Positions 35,853 to 46,107 of a stretch of DNA of 64,000 bases are shown here, in pieces. A model generated the notes under the pieces. It was not told where the DNA came from. It was given only the letters and a program-made list of their open reading frames with translations, and made no database searches. The translations under genes were made by a program, and so were the position numbers. Every line of letters begins with the position of its first letter. The stretch's first letter is position 1. This DNA comes from Roseobacter cerasinus. GTDB lineage: Bacteria > Pseudomonadota > Alphaproteobacteria > Rhodobacterales > Rhodobacteraceae. Location of the stretch: NCBI RefSeq assembly GCF_009811755.1, contig NZ_BLIV01000008.1:62001-126000 (forward strand), in the 5' to 3' direction.

Positions 35853-36988
35853 ATGTCGGCGTTTGATCAGGATGGGCTGCATGAGACCTTCGCCGAGACC
35901 CTGCCCGGAGCGGCGTTCTTTTTCGAGATCGATGCCGCGCAGACCGAAAAGATCCGCTTTCTCAATTCAGGGTGCGAACAGATCTGGGCGGTCTCCGCCA
36001 AAACGCTCTCCATCTGGGAAGCACGGTTTCGCATCACCGATGCGCGCGGTGCTCAGAAATACCTGCTGAGCCGGGGCAGACCGACACGCCTGCCGAATGG
36101 GGGCAGGCCCTGATGGATGCCGACACCGCCCTGACCGCTGGCAAATCGATGGGGCGTAACCAAACCGTTCTGTTTCATGAGGATATGCGCCGCTCCGCCG
36201 TGCAAAGCGCCAAGATCGCCGCCCGGATCAAGATGGGCATCACCGACGGCGCGTTTGAGCCGTTTTTCCAACCTCAGATCGGGTTTCCCGGGGCTACGCT
36301 TGTGGGTCTGGAGGCGCTCGCGCGCTGGAAACAACCCGATGGCAGCCACGCCCCGGCCGAGTCCTTCATCGAGGTCGCAAATGAAACCGGGCTGATCACG
36401 GAGATCGACAAGGCGATATTTGGGGCGCAATCTCGATATGCGCGCCACCCTGACCCGCCGCGGCATTGCGAACCCAAGGGTCTCGCTCAACCTGTCGAGC
36501 GCGCAACTTGGCAATGAGACCGTGGTTGAATGGCTGTTGGATGAGCGTTTTATGCGCAACGTCTCAGCCACGCAGGTCAATATCGAGGTGCTTGAATCGA
36601 CCCTGCTGGATGAGCGCGTTGATCGGATTGGCCAGAACATCATGGCCCTCTCCAATGCCGGTTTCCGCATCGAATTGGATGACTTTGGCACCGGCCACAC
36701 AGCACTCGCGAGCCTGACCCGCTTTCCGGTGCATCAGATCAAGGTGGACCGCAGCCTCGTCAACGGCGTCGATCAGGACTCCAGGAAACGCGCCATCGCA
36801 GGGGGGCTTTACCTTGTGTGCAGGAAGCTGGGAATCGAGGCGATCGCAGAGGGCGTCGAAACCGCGGCGGAACTGAATGCCCTGCAGGAGTTCGGCTTCA
36901 CGAACTTCCAGGGTTACCATTTCGCCCGCCCCAGCCCGAACAGCGGTTGCTGGACTGGTTGGATGCCCGCGACAGGCACGCGGGCTGA
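35853..36988 (+). pseudogene. GGDEF-EAL (c-di-GMP) protein, broken by deletion and frameshifts
   Basis: Pieces of one gene appear in successive frames. An N-terminal sensor-like part from 35853 (MSAFDQDGLHETFAETLPGA) comes first. Then only the last part of a GGDEF domain follows (AEWGQALMDADTALTAGKSM), with the active GGDEF core missing. Next is an EAL domain in a second and then a third frame (FEPFFQPQIGF, LEALARWKQ; then VSLNLSSAQLG and FRIELDDFGTGHTALASLTR). A last frameshift near 36930 precedes a natural end (LLDWLDARDRHAG). The EAL catalytic words are recognisable, but no single frame encodes a full domain. It implies loss of one c-di-GMP enzyme from this element. Confidence 0.8.
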
Positions 36989-37254
36989 GAACGGCATAGG
37001 CCACGCCGATAACCCTGCCCTGCCCCCCACCACGTCTGCTTTGCCGCTTGGGCTTGGATGGCTGCTATCCCCCAACCGGCGGCGCAGTTTGAAACCGGCT
37101 GACCCGGGCGCTCCGACAGATCCATGGCGCCACATGCGCTGCATCCAAAAGTCCGGTCACCCGGCTGCCATTGACGCTCTGTCATATGCGAAAAAGATTG
37201 TGTGATGCGCGTCCGCACGGCACAAGATGAACAAAGCTGTCGAAAGAGATCTCC

Positions 37255-39288
37255 ATGTCCGAGAAGAACTATCTGGAAGACGAGCTGGAAAAACTGATCC
37301 TGTCGGATCCGGAGATCTGGCGTTTCATTCGCGAAACCTCCCTGGATGGGGTCTGGTATTGGGATCTGGAAAACCCCGCGCAGGAGTATATGAGCCCGGA
37401 GTTCTGGCGGGTCTTCGGCTTCGATCCGGCCGAGAAAGAGCATCTGGCGTCCGAATGGCAAGATCTCATTTTTCCAGCGGATCTGGAGCTTGCCAAGGAT
37501 AATCTGACAGCGCATCTGCAAGACCCCGATCATCCCTATGACCAGATCGTGAGATACCTCAGGTCAGATGGGCAAACCGCCTGGGTGCGCTGCCGTGGCG
37601 TTGCCATTCGCGACAAGACCGGCAAACCCATCCGCCTGTTGGGTGCGCATAATGACATCACGGCGCTGAAACGAAGCGAACGCATGGCGCGGGACACAAG
37701 CGATCTTCTGACATCGATCATGGATACCGCCAGCAGCGCGATCATCGGCCTGACAGCCGACGGTCAGATCGCCTCGATCAACTCTTCGGGGCGGCATTTC
37801 CTGGGGGGGCTCAGCGCCGATCTTCCCATGCCCTGGCCCGAAGACATCAGTTTCCTCGAAGCGTTAACGTTGCACCCGCTCGAAGCCTCCAAGAACCCGA
37901 TTCTGCGAAGCCTGGCTGGCGCCGCGCTGAAGGGCGAGGTGTTTTTGATGACCCGCACCTCCGGCGATGACCCCAGATATGTGCGCGTCTCCAGTGCGCA
38001 GATGGCCCAGACAGACCCGACCTTGCATTCCGTGATCATCCTGGACGATGTCTCAGACCAGGAAAAACACCGCCAACAGGTGGAGCGGACAAGTCGGCTT
38101 GATGCGCTTGGTCAGCTGACCGGCGGCATTGCGCATGATTTCAACAATCTGCTCGCCACCGTCCAATATGCGCTGGAACTGACCCGCACGGCGACAGACC
38201 CCGATTTGCGGGACAGCTATTTTGAGACGGCCTCGAAATCGGTCGAACGGGGGGCCGCTTTGACCAAGCGGCTGATGGCCTTCGCCAAGCAGCAGCCCGG
38301 CATCGCCAAATCGCAAGCGGTCCAGGCGATCATCGACGAGTTCGAGGATCTGGCGCACCCCGCCATTGAAGCCAGCATCGCCATGCAGTTTCAGACCACG
38401 GATCCCGACCTCTGGGTCTATTGTGACACCGCGCAATTGCTGAATGCCCTGCTGAACCTCGTGCTGAATGCGCGCGATGCGATCATCCGGTCTGGCACCG
38501 GCTCAAAGATCAGCGTGCGGGTCCGGAGCGTCAATGAAATCACCGCCGACGCCACGCTCCGACAGGAGCATCCCGGGACCCACATCGCAAAAGGCCTTCA
38601 CGCCGAGCAATTTGCCGATCAGGAGCGCCGCGACAACTCCGCCTATCGCTATGTCGAGTTTGCCGTCACGGACAACGGCCCCGGCATGTCCGAGGAGGTG
38701 AAGCGGCGGGCCATTGATCCCTTTTTCACAACGAAGAACACCAACTCCGGCACCGGGCTTGGGTTGTCGATGGTCTATGGCTTTGTGCAACAGTCGAATG
38801 GTGAGCTGCGCATTTATTCGGAACGGGGACAGGGTACGACCATTCGTCTGCTATTGCCGCGCGGCACGATGTTCGGCAAGCGCGAAAAACCCGTTGAAAG
38901 GCCGCCCGAACAACGCGGAAACGGCGAACGTATCCTCATCGTCGAAGATGAGCCAAGCCTGCTTGTGATCATGCAGGAGCTGATCCAGTCATTGGGCTAT
39001 ACCACCCAAACCGCACGGTCGGGGAACGAGGCTCTGGACCTGATCCAACAGGGTGAGGCGTTCGACGTCATGATCACGGATATCGTCATGCCGGGTGGTC
39101 TCGGTGGTTTCGATCTGGCCAAGCAGGTCAGGCAGATAAGGCCGGATCTGCCGATCATCTACATGTCGGGCTACTCCGGCTATTCCGAAGGTGACATGAG
39201 CGATGTCGTGGCGCCCATGCTGCAAAAGCCCTGCCCGCCAGCAGAGCTGGCCGAGGCGATTGGCACCGTGCTGTCCAAAACACCCTGA
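37255..39288 (+). CDS. Hybrid sensor histidine kinase (PAS-PAS-HisKA-HATPase-receiver)
   Basis: A 677-aa soluble kinase with no TM segment. Two PAS domains come first (residues about 25-140, with a PAC-like WVRCRGVAIRDKTGKPIRLL, and about 145-265). The phosphoacceptor is His294 in GGIAHDFNNLLATVQ. The ATP-binding domain has N-box NLVLNARDA, G1 DNGPGM and G2 GTGLGLSM. A C-terminal receiver has Asp609 in VMITDIVMPGG and Lys in MLQKPCPP. Such cytosolic HisKA_4-like hybrids sense redox, light or small ligands via PAS; the ligand here is unknown. The single-domain regulator at 35135 is a candidate partner. Confidence 0.9.
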   Translation: MSEKNYLEDELEKLILSDPEIWRFIRETSLDGVWYWDLENPAQEYMSPEFWRVFGFDPAEKEHLASEWQDLIFPADLELAKDNLTAHLQDPDHPYDQIVRYLRSDGQTAWVRCRGVAIRDKTGKPIRLLGAHNDITALKRSERMARDTSDLLTSIMDTASSAIIGLTADGQIASINSSGRHFLGGLSADLPMPWPEDISFLEALTLHPLEASKNPILRSLAGAALKGEVFLMTRTSGDDPRYVRVSSAQMAQTDPTLHSVIILDDVSDQEKHRQQVERTSRLDALGQLTGGIAHDFNNLLATVQYALELTRTATDPDLRDSYFETASKSVERGAALTKRLMAFAKQQPGIAKSQAVQAIIDEFEDLAHPAIEASIAMQFQTTDPDLWVYCDTAQLLNALLNLVLNARDAIIRSGTGSKISVRVRSVNEITADATLRQEHPGTHIAKGLHAEQFADQERRDNSAYRYVEFAVTDNGPGMSEEVKRRAIDPFFTTKNTNSGTGLGLSMVYGFVQQSNGELRIYSERGQGTTIRLLLPRGTMFGKREKPVERPPEQRGNGERILIVEDEPSLLVIMQELIQSLGYTTQTARSGNEALDLIQQGEAFDVMITDIVMPGGLGGFDLAKQVRQIRPDLPIIYMSGYSGYSEGDMSDVVAPMLQKPCPPAELAEAIGTVLSKTP

Positions 39289-39682
39289 GCCGGTGAGACC
39301 ACAGGGGTAGCGGATGCTGCGGCCCCGTTTTCATGCCGCATCTGCATCTTTTCAGGAGAGGGCCAACCGGGCCCTGGGCACAGTTCTAAACATCTGCCCG
39401 GACGGCATCAGACAGGGGCCGCCCCGGTCTTCAGGGCGCTGTCTGGTCTGAGGACGTCGCACAGAAACATCCTCAGACGTGAGGCGATGAAGCGGCGGCC
39501 CTGACGCCAATCAACGGGCAGCGCCAGGCAAAACTTACCCAAACCTGACCCCTGTTCAGATGAAGGCCGAAACCGCCAATGCGGGACCAAGCGGCCTTTC
39601 TGTACTCGTCCAAGAAAGGCCGCTTTTCTATTAGGCGCGCTCAGCGATCAGGCGGGGCAATTGCATTGCCACTAGGTCCCGT
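39289..39682. other. Convergent intergenic region with shared terminator
   Basis: About 390 bp between the kinase and cpdB-like gene stops. The only clear element is the 13-bp hairpin at 39589-39625. The remainder shows no supported gene. Confidence 0.5.
39589..39625. terminator. Convergent-gene terminator hairpin
   Basis: Perfect 13-bp arms AAGCGGCCTTTCT and AGAAAGGCCGCTT around an 11-nt loop, followed by TTCT on the plus strand. It lies between convergent genes (kinase on plus, nucleotidase on minus) and may serve both. Confidence 0.65.
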
Positions 39683-41638
39683 TCAAAGCGCGATGCGGAA
39701 GCGGGCAAAACCGTCCGGGCCCTCGCCCGCTTCTTCGATGTCGACGTCAACCTGATCCAGATAAGCGCTGGCTGCGGGCCCTGTGTCGAAGAGCACTGTC
39801 GTGCCTTCCATCGGAGCGAAGGACCAGTTGCTGTCCGCACGCGGGCTGATCGTTCCTTTTTCGACGATGTAGCGCACGATCACATCGCGGTTGGTGTCTG
39901 GTCCTTCAAAGACTGTCGTCTCGCCACTGGCACCGGGGAAGCTGCCACCGCCGCCCGCCCGATAGTTGTTTGTGGCAATGATGAACTCCGCCTCCAGATC
40001 CAGCGGCGCGCCCTTGTAGGTCAAGTTGACGATACGGTTTGCAGTCTCGTCCAGCAACACGCCCTTTGGATCATATTTTGAGGGCTGCGACAGATCGATC
40101 TGGTACTCGACACCGTCAATCACATCGAAGTTGTAGCTTGGAAAGGCAGGGTTCAGCAGCACCACGTCTTGCGCTCCGGGCGAGACTTGATTGAAGATTC
40201 CCGCCGAGCGTTCCAGCCAATCCTTGACCTGTTGTCCTGTGACCCGCACGGCGCGCGCGGTGTTTGGATAGAGATAGAGGTCAGAGACGTTCTTGATCGC
40301 CACGTCACCCTTTGGAACATCAGTGAAGTACTCTGGTCCGCCCCTGCCGCCAGCCTTGAAGGGAGCGGCCGCCGAGAGAATGGGCAGGCCTTCATGCTCC
40401 GTCCCCCGCATCATCTGCTCAATGTACCAGAGCTGCGCAATGGAGACGATCTGAACCGAGGGGTCGTCTGCGACCAGAGCAAAGTAGCTGTGCAGCGGGG
40501 CGTCGGTTTTACCCACGGCCCGGCGCACATAGGCCAGCGTCTCATCGTGCTCGGTCTGCACCGACGCCAGGACCTTCCCGTCGCTTTCAACCAGAGCTGT
40601 CGTGGACCTGTCTTCGTTGCGTTTTGAGATGGGCCGCGCTTCGGACACAGCGGACACAACACGCCATTCATTGCCATCTTTTTCGATCAGCAAATCAATC
40701 AGGCCCATATGGCTGCCCCAGAAACCGCCCATTGTCGCAGGCGTACCCATCAATGTGCCTGCATCCACATCCGCGCCAGCAAACTCCGCATAACCCGGCG
40801 ACGGGAACACAAGGTGACTGTGCCCTGTCAGAATGGCATCCACACCGTCTAGCCCAGCCAGCGGCACGGCAGCGTTTTCCATCCCGTCGCTGGCAGTCGC
40901 AGCGCCGATGCCGGAATGCGACAGCACCACGATGATGTCTGCGCCGCGCTCTTTCATCTGCGGGATATAGGCCTTGGCCGTCTCAAGGATATCACGTGCC
41001 TGTACTTTGCCTTCGAGGTGTCGGCGGTCCCAGTTCATGACCTGTGGTGGAGTGAAGCCGATCAGGCCGACTTTGATCGGTTGTTCAGCACCAGATCCAT
41101 CTGTGACTGTGTGATCGAGGATGACATAAGGCGGGATCAGGGTCTTGTCCTTTGTTGGGTCGCTGCCGAGTTCCAGGGCAACGTTGGCATTGACCACCGG
41201 GAAGTCAGCCCCTGCCAGGGATTTCATCAGGAAATCGAGGCCATAGTTGAACTCATGATTGCCCAGGGTCGAGGCATCAAAGCCAAGCGTGTTCATCGCC
41301 TCGATGATCGGGTGCATGTCCCCGTCTTTCATGCCGCGCTCATAGGCGATGTAGTCGCCCATCGGGTTCCCTTGCAAAAAGTCACCATTGTCGATCAGCA
41401 GCGAATTTGACGCTTCTTCACGGATGGCCTGGATCAGCGAGGCTGTGCGGGCCAGGCCCACGGTGTCCCGGGGCCTGTCGGCATAGTAGTCATAGGGGAA
41501 CACGTGAACGTGCAGGTCAGTGGTTTCCATGATGCGCAAATGAGCCTGGTTGGCGGCTGCACTGGCGGAAAACGGATGCAGGGCAATAAACCCAGCAGTG
41601 CCGGCAAGAAAGCTGCGGCGGTCGAGCGTTAAGGACAT
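39683..41638 (-). CDS. cpdB: Tat-exported 2',3'-cyclic-nucleotide phosphodiesterase/3'-nucleotidase
   Basis: A 651-aa protein of the CpdB/UshA superfamily. It would act in the periplasm to recover phosphate and nucleosides from 2',3'-cyclic and 3'-nucleotides. The N-terminus has a twin-arginine signal (LDRRSFLAGTAGFIALHPFS). The metallophosphatase motifs are ETTDLHVHV, TLGNHEFNYG, VVLSHSG and LTGHSHLV. The C-terminal 5'-nucleotidase domain ends with FIIATNNYRAGGGGSFPGAS. It is monocistronic, and a dyad that might bind a regulator lies in the leader. Confidence 0.88.
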   Translation of the reverse strand: MSLTLDRRSFLAGTAGFIALHPFSASAAANQAHLRIMETTDLHVHVFPYDYYADRPRDTVGLARTASLIQAIREEASNSLLIDNGDFLQGNPMGDYIAYERGMKDGDMHPIIEAMNTLGFDASTLGNHEFNYGLDFLMKSLAGADFPVVNANVALELGSDPTKDKTLIPPYVILDHTVTDGSGAEQPIKVGLIGFTPPQVMNWDRRHLEGKVQARDILETAKAYIPQMKERGADIIVVLSHSGIGAATASDGMENAAVPLAGLDGVDAILTGHSHLVFPSPGYAEFAGADVDAGTLMGTPATMGGFWGSHMGLIDLLIEKDGNEWRVVSAVSEARPISKRNEDRSTTALVESDGKVLASVQTEHDETLAYVRRAVGKTDAPLHSYFALVADDPSVQIVSIAQLWYIEQMMRGTEHEGLPILSAAAPFKAGGRGGPEYFTDVPKGDVAIKNVSDLYLYPNTARAVRVTGQQVKDWLERSAGIFNQVSPGAQDVVLLNPAFPSYNFDVIDGVEYQIDLSQPSKYDPKGVLLDETANRIVNLTYKGAPLDLEAEFIIATNNYRAGGGGSFPGASGETTVFEGPDTNRDVIVRYIVEKGTISPRADSNWSFAPMEGTTVLFDTGPAASAYLDQVDVDIEEAGEGPDGFARFRIAL

Positions 41639-42085
41639 GATCAGGGGTCTCCACTGTTGATCTGATTTGTCTAACCATGCGTGTGTGACCAGTATGTGTC
41701 ACCCCCAAGATCGTAAATTCACCACGTGTCTCTTGGCCGCACATCCCGATGTATGGCTATTGCGCTGCGTCCCCTGGCTGGAGTTTTCGAAATCAAATCC
41801 AGACAGCCGAGACCTCCACTGCGGTCATTCAAGAAACTTGCCGCACCGGTCAACTAGGGCGCGCCACCCGCTTTCGCCGTTGGCGGCACAAACGACAGTA
41901 TATTGGTGCCCGAGGGCGGGTATTCGGCTTTGATCGAGAAAATTCACAAGGTTGGCAGCGCCAGCGGGTGACCGGTCCTGGTCAGCGTGCCGCTCCGGCA
42001 CTGCCGCGCCAGCGCGGGTCCGTTCAGAGCCTAAAACTACCAGAGAATTGTTGGCCTAAGTGCAGCCAGAACATATGATCCTCGC
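41639..42085. other. Intergenic region upstream of cpdB and GNAT gene
   Basis: About 450 bp. The cpdB side contains the dyad GTGACCAGTATGTGTCAC at 41685-41702 (GTGAC/GTCAC arms, 8-nt spacer). It is a candidate operator about 45 bp upstream of the cpdB start; a relation to phosphate control is only a guess. Nothing else is recognised. Confidence 0.4.
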
Positions 42086-42568
42086 ATGGAGCAACTTAGC
42101 CTTCGCCGAGCCACTTTGGATGACCAACATGCTGTGAGCGTTGTCAGCCGACGAGCCTATGAACCGGCCTATTTTCCACTAATTGGAGCACTGCCGCGAC
42201 CGGCTACCGAAGACTATGAGCCATGGATACGAGATGGGTTGGTCTGGGTCTGTGAGGCGAAAAACTCTGTTGTGGGCGCTCTAATCATCAAGAAACATGC
42301 CGATTTCTGGATGATTTGGAGTCTAGCAGTTGACCCAACACGACAGGGACAAGGCATCGGAATGTGGTTGATTGAACAGACTAAACAGATAGCGCGCTTG
42401 AACAGCGTTCGTACACTTCGACTTCACACCAACTCAAAAATGGCGAGCAACTTGGCGCTCTATCAGAGGGCTGGCTTTTACCAAACTGAAATCGTTCCGC
42501 ATCCAAGTCGCGTGGACCACGAACTTGTTTACATGCAATTCGACGTTGAAGAGCCAAACAGCGGCTAA
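42086..42568 (+). CDS. GNAT-family N-acetyltransferase
   Basis: A 160-aa protein. The acetyl-CoA binding motif A is visible as IWSLAVDPTRQGQGIGMWLI (Q-x-x-G-x-G), followed by LRLHTNSKMASNLALYQRAG and FYQTEIVPHP at the end. The substrate is unknown. Its base composition looks lower in GC than its neighbours, and it stands alone with no operon partner, which suggests recent acquisition. Confidence 0.85.
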   Translation: MEQLSLRRATLDDQHAVSVVSRRAYEPAYFPLIGALPRPATEDYEPWIRDGLVWVCEAKNSVVGALIIKKHADFWMIWSLAVDPTRQGQGIGMWLIEQTKQIARLNSVRTLRLHTNSKMASNLALYQRAGFYQTEIVPHPSRVDHELVYMQFDVEEPNSG

Positions 42569-43043
42569 GTCCGCGACCCGTTAATTGCCGCCGCCATCCT
42601 CGCTGCGTGATGAACGAATGGCTGCTTCCTCTGCCGCCGCGCGGCGTTATCAACCAAGCACGTGCAGCGATTTTCACGCTGTGCGCGCGCGGCATTAGTT
42701 CAAGACGTCCGCTAAGGGCTCAAGAGCCAGCCTTTGCGTCGATATGCATGCCGGGCAGCTTTTTCCGGATTTCAGATATCTCAGTCAGTTGGTGACCTTG
42801 CGTTTGGCATCAGTCGAGACCTCTGCGTGCCGCTGCGACCCTGGCCATGGCCTGCAACCCAGCGACATGGGGGCACGGCCAGCAACGCCATGTTCCAGAT
42901 CATGATGCGACACTCCTTAAATTGCGACAGAACGAGATGTTGAATGTCGCAGGTTTATTGTATACTTTTGCATACAGAAAAACCGGCCCCGGTTCCCGGC
43001 GGGCCGATCCGATCATTGGCAAATTCAAAAAACTGGGTGCTGC
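42569..43043. other. Intergenic region upstream of acnB
   Basis: About 475 bp. The last 90 bp are AT-richer and hold the likely acnB promoter (around TTATTGTATACTTTTGCATAC at 42957-42977). Other short frames here show no recognised family. Confidence 0.4.
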
Positions 43044-45836
43044 ATGAGCCTCTACGCTGACTATCTGAACGAGATTGAAACCCGCAAGGCGGACGGTCTG
43101 AACCCCAAACCGATTGATGACGGTGCGCTGCTGCGCGAGATCATCGCGCAGATCAAGCAGGCCGACCATCCCCACCGGGCTGACTCCCTGCAATATCTCA
43201 TCTACAACACCCTGCCCGGCACGACGAGCGCGGCCGCAGACAAGGCGCAGTTCCTCAAGGAGATCATCCTGGGCGATGTGGCCGTCGACGAGATCACCCC
43301 CGCCTTCGCCTTCGAGCTGCTCTCGCATATGAAGGGCGGCCCGTCGGTCGAGGTGCTGCTTGATATCGCTCTGGGCGATCACGCGGAGCTTGCGGCGCAG
43401 GCGGCGGCTGTGCTCAAGACCCAGGTCTTTCTTTATGAGGCCGACACCACCCGCCTGAAAGGCGCCTATGATGCGGGCAATGCGGTGGCGGCGGATATTC
43501 TCCAAAGCTACGCCAAAGCGGAATTCTTCACCAAACTGCCCGAGATCGACGAAGAGATCGAGGTCGTCACCTATATCGCCGCTGAGGGCGATATCTCCAC
43601 CGACCTTCTGTCGCCCGGCAATCAGGCGCATTCGCGCTCTGACCGTGAGTTGCACGGCAAATGCATGATGTCCGAGACCGCTCAGAAAGAGATCGAGGCG
43701 CTCAAGCTGCAGCATCCGGGCAAACGCGTGATGCTGATCGCCGAAAAAGGCACCATGGGTGTGGGCTCCTCTCGTATGTCTGGCGTGAACAACGTCGCCC
43801 TTTGGACCGGCAAACAGGCCAGCCCCTATGTGCCCTTCGTCAACATCGCGCCGGTTGTGGCGGGCACCAATGGCATCTCGCCGATCTTCCTGACCACCGT
43901 GGGCGTGACTGGTGGCATCGGGGTTGATCTGAAGAACTGGGTGAAAAAACTCGATGAAGACGGCAAGCCGATCCTCAACAACGACGGCAACCCGATCCTG
44001 GAACAGCGCTATTCGGTTGAAACCGGCACTGTTCTGAAGATCAACACCAAGACCAAGAAGCTCTACAGCGCGGATGGTGGTGAAGAGCTGGTGGATATGT
44101 CCAGCTCCTTCACGCCCCAGAAAATGGAGTTCATGAAGGCCGGCGGCTCTTACGCCATTGTCTTTGGCAAGATGCTGCAGACCTTCGCCTGCGAGGCGCT
44201 TGGCGTGCCGTTGAAATCCGCCTTTGCCCCGTCGAAAGAGATCAGCCATGAGGGTCAGGGCCTGACGGCGGTCGAGAAGATCTTCAACGCCAACGCGCGG
44301 GGTACAACGCCCGGCAAGGTGCTGCACGCAGGCTCGGATGTTCGGGTCAAGGTCAATATCGTGGGCAGCCAGGACACCACCGGCCTGATGACCAGTCAGG
44401 AGCTGGAGGCGATGGCCGCAACCGTGCTCTCGCCCAGTGTCGATGGTGCCTATCAGTCCGGCTGTCACACGGCGTCTGTCTGGGATCAGAAGGCGCAGGC
44501 CAACACGCCGCGCCTGATGGCTTTCATGCATAAATTCGGCCTGATCACCGCGCGCGACCCCAAGGGCGTCTACCATGCGATGACTGATGTGATTCACAAG
44601 GTGCTGAACGATATGACCGTGGATGACTGGGCCATCATCATCGGCGGCGACAGCCACACGCGCATGTCCAAGGGCGTGGCTTTTGGGGCTGACTCCGGCA
44701 CTGTGGCTTTGGCGCTGGCCACCGGTGAGGCAACCATGCCAATCCCGGAATCGGTCAAGGTCACCTTCAAGGGTGCAATGGCGCCGCATATGGATTTCCG
44801 CGATGTGGTGCACGCCACCCAGGCGCAGATGCTCGCGCAGCACGGCGACAACGTCTTCCAGGGCCGCATCATCGAGGTGCACATCGGCACGCTGCTGGCG
44901 GATCAGGCCTTCACCTTCACCGACTGGACAGCAGAGATGAAGGCCAAGGCGTCGATCTGTATCTCCAATGACGACACGCTGATCGAATCGCTGGAAATCG
45001 CCAAAGCGCGCATCGAGATCATGATCGACAAGGGCATGGACAACGACGTGCAGATGCTGCGCGGTCTGATCGACATCGCCGACAAACGCATCGCCGAGAT
45101 CCGCTCGGGCGAAAAGCCCGCCCTGTCACCGGATGAAAACGCCAAGTACTTTGCCGAAGTGGTCGTCGACCTTGACGAGATCGTCGAGCCAATGATCGCC
45201 GATCCGGATGTGCACAATGTCGATGTGTCCAAGCGCTACACCCATGACACCATCCGCCCGATTTCCTTCTACCAGGCGGAAAAGAAGGTGGATCTGGGCT
45301 TTGTCGGCTCCTGCATGGTGCATAAGGGTGACATCAAGATCGTCGCGCAAATGCTGCGCAACCTCGAAGCGGCGCATGGGAAGGTGGAGTTCCAGGCGCC
45401 GCTGGTGGTGGCCGCGCCCACCTACAACATCATCGATGAGCTGAAGGAAGAGGGCGACTGGGAGATCCTGCAGAAATACTGCGGGTTCGAATTCGACGAT
45501 GCCGCCCCGAAAAACACCGCACGGACGGAGTATGAAAACATCCTCTATCTCGAACGTCCGGGCTGCAACCTCTGCATGGGCAATCAGGAAAAAGCGGCCA
45601 AGGGCGATACGGTGCTGGCCACCTCGACCCGGCTGTTCCAAGGGCGGGTCGTTGCCGATTCCGCGACGAAAAAAGGCGAGTCGCTCCTCGGCTCCACTCC
45701 CGTCGTTGTCCTGTCGGCCATTCTTGGCCGCACGCCCACGCTGGAGGAGTACAAGATCGCTGTCGAGGGGATAAACCTGACGAAATTCGCGCCGCCCCAA
45801 CAGACCCCGATGGGCGCGGGGTCCCTACACTTCTAG
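43044..45836 (+). CDS. acnB: Aconitate hydratase B (bifunctional aconitase/2-methylisocitrate dehydratase)
   Basis: A 930-aa cytosolic [4Fe-4S] enzyme of the TCA cycle. AcnB order is seen: the N-terminal HEAT-like domain (residues about 1-155), the swivel domain with GTMGVGSSRMSGVNN, then the catalytic domains. Cluster cysteines are in GFVGSCMVHKGD and GCNLCMGNQ; substrate residues are in IIGGDSHTRMSKG and ATSTRLFQGR. Full length with a clean frame. Alphaproteobacteria usually rely on AcnA, so an AcnB on a repABC replicon is notable. A hairpin follows downstream. Confidence 0.95.
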   Translation: MSLYADYLNEIETRKADGLNPKPIDDGALLREIIAQIKQADHPHRADSLQYLIYNTLPGTTSAAADKAQFLKEIILGDVAVDEITPAFAFELLSHMKGGPSVEVLLDIALGDHAELAAQAAAVLKTQVFLYEADTTRLKGAYDAGNAVAADILQSYAKAEFFTKLPEIDEEIEVVTYIAAEGDISTDLLSPGNQAHSRSDRELHGKCMMSETAQKEIEALKLQHPGKRVMLIAEKGTMGVGSSRMSGVNNVALWTGKQASPYVPFVNIAPVVAGTNGISPIFLTTVGVTGGIGVDLKNWVKKLDEDGKPILNNDGNPILEQRYSVETGTVLKINTKTKKLYSADGGEELVDMSSSFTPQKMEFMKAGGSYAIVFGKMLQTFACEALGVPLKSAFAPSKEISHEGQGLTAVEKIFNANARGTTPGKVLHAGSDVRVKVNIVGSQDTTGLMTSQELEAMAATVLSPSVDGAYQSGCHTASVWDQKAQANTPRLMAFMHKFGLITARDPKGVYHAMTDVIHKVLNDMTVDDWAIIIGGDSHTRMSKGVAFGADSGTVALALATGEATMPIPESVKVTFKGAMAPHMDFRDVVHATQAQMLAQHGDNVFQGRIIEVHIGTLLADQAFTFTDWTAEMKAKASICISNDDTLIESLEIAKARIEIMIDKGMDNDVQMLRGLIDIADKRIAEIRSGEKPALSPDENAKYFAEVVVDLDEIVEPMIADPDVHNVDVSKRYTHDTIRPISFYQAEKKVDLGFVGSCMVHKGDIKIVAQMLRNLEAAHGKVEFQAPLVVAAPTYNIIDELKEEGDWEILQKYCGFEFDDAAPKNTARTEYENILYLERPGCNLCMGNQEKAAKGDTVLATSTRLFQGRVVADSATKKGESLLGSTPVVVLSAILGRTPTLEEYKIAVEGINLTKFAPPQQTPMGAGSLHF

Positions 45837-45915
45837 GCTCAGTGATATCGCCCCGCCATCCAACGGGCGCGGCTGACGTTGCATAGCGTCACGAGACCTA
45901 GACACCAACACAGGC

Positions 45916-45934
45916 CCTGCCCCCTTGGGGCAGG
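45916..45934 (+). terminator. Candidate terminator of acnB
   Basis: An 8-bp perfect stem (CCTGCCCC/GGGGCAGG) with a 3-nt loop, 80 bp past the acnB stop. There is no T tract, so it may be only an mRNA-stabilising hairpin. Confidence 0.4.
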
Positions 45935-46107
45935 CAGACCTGTTGCCCGACCGAAGCTGATACGCGGTAACGCGAAGGGCTCGGTCATCTACATGGCGGG
46001 TGTTGCAGCCATCGCCTTCGACGGCATGCAGAGCCTCGATTGGCCGCTATGTGCAGTGGCGCACCATTGCGCTGGGATCGCATCAGCATCTGTTTAATGT
46101 GCCCAAA

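Noticed and set aside
42900-44882. 660-aa minus-strand ORF opposite acnB
   Set aside because: Fully antisense to the well-conserved acnB coding sequence.
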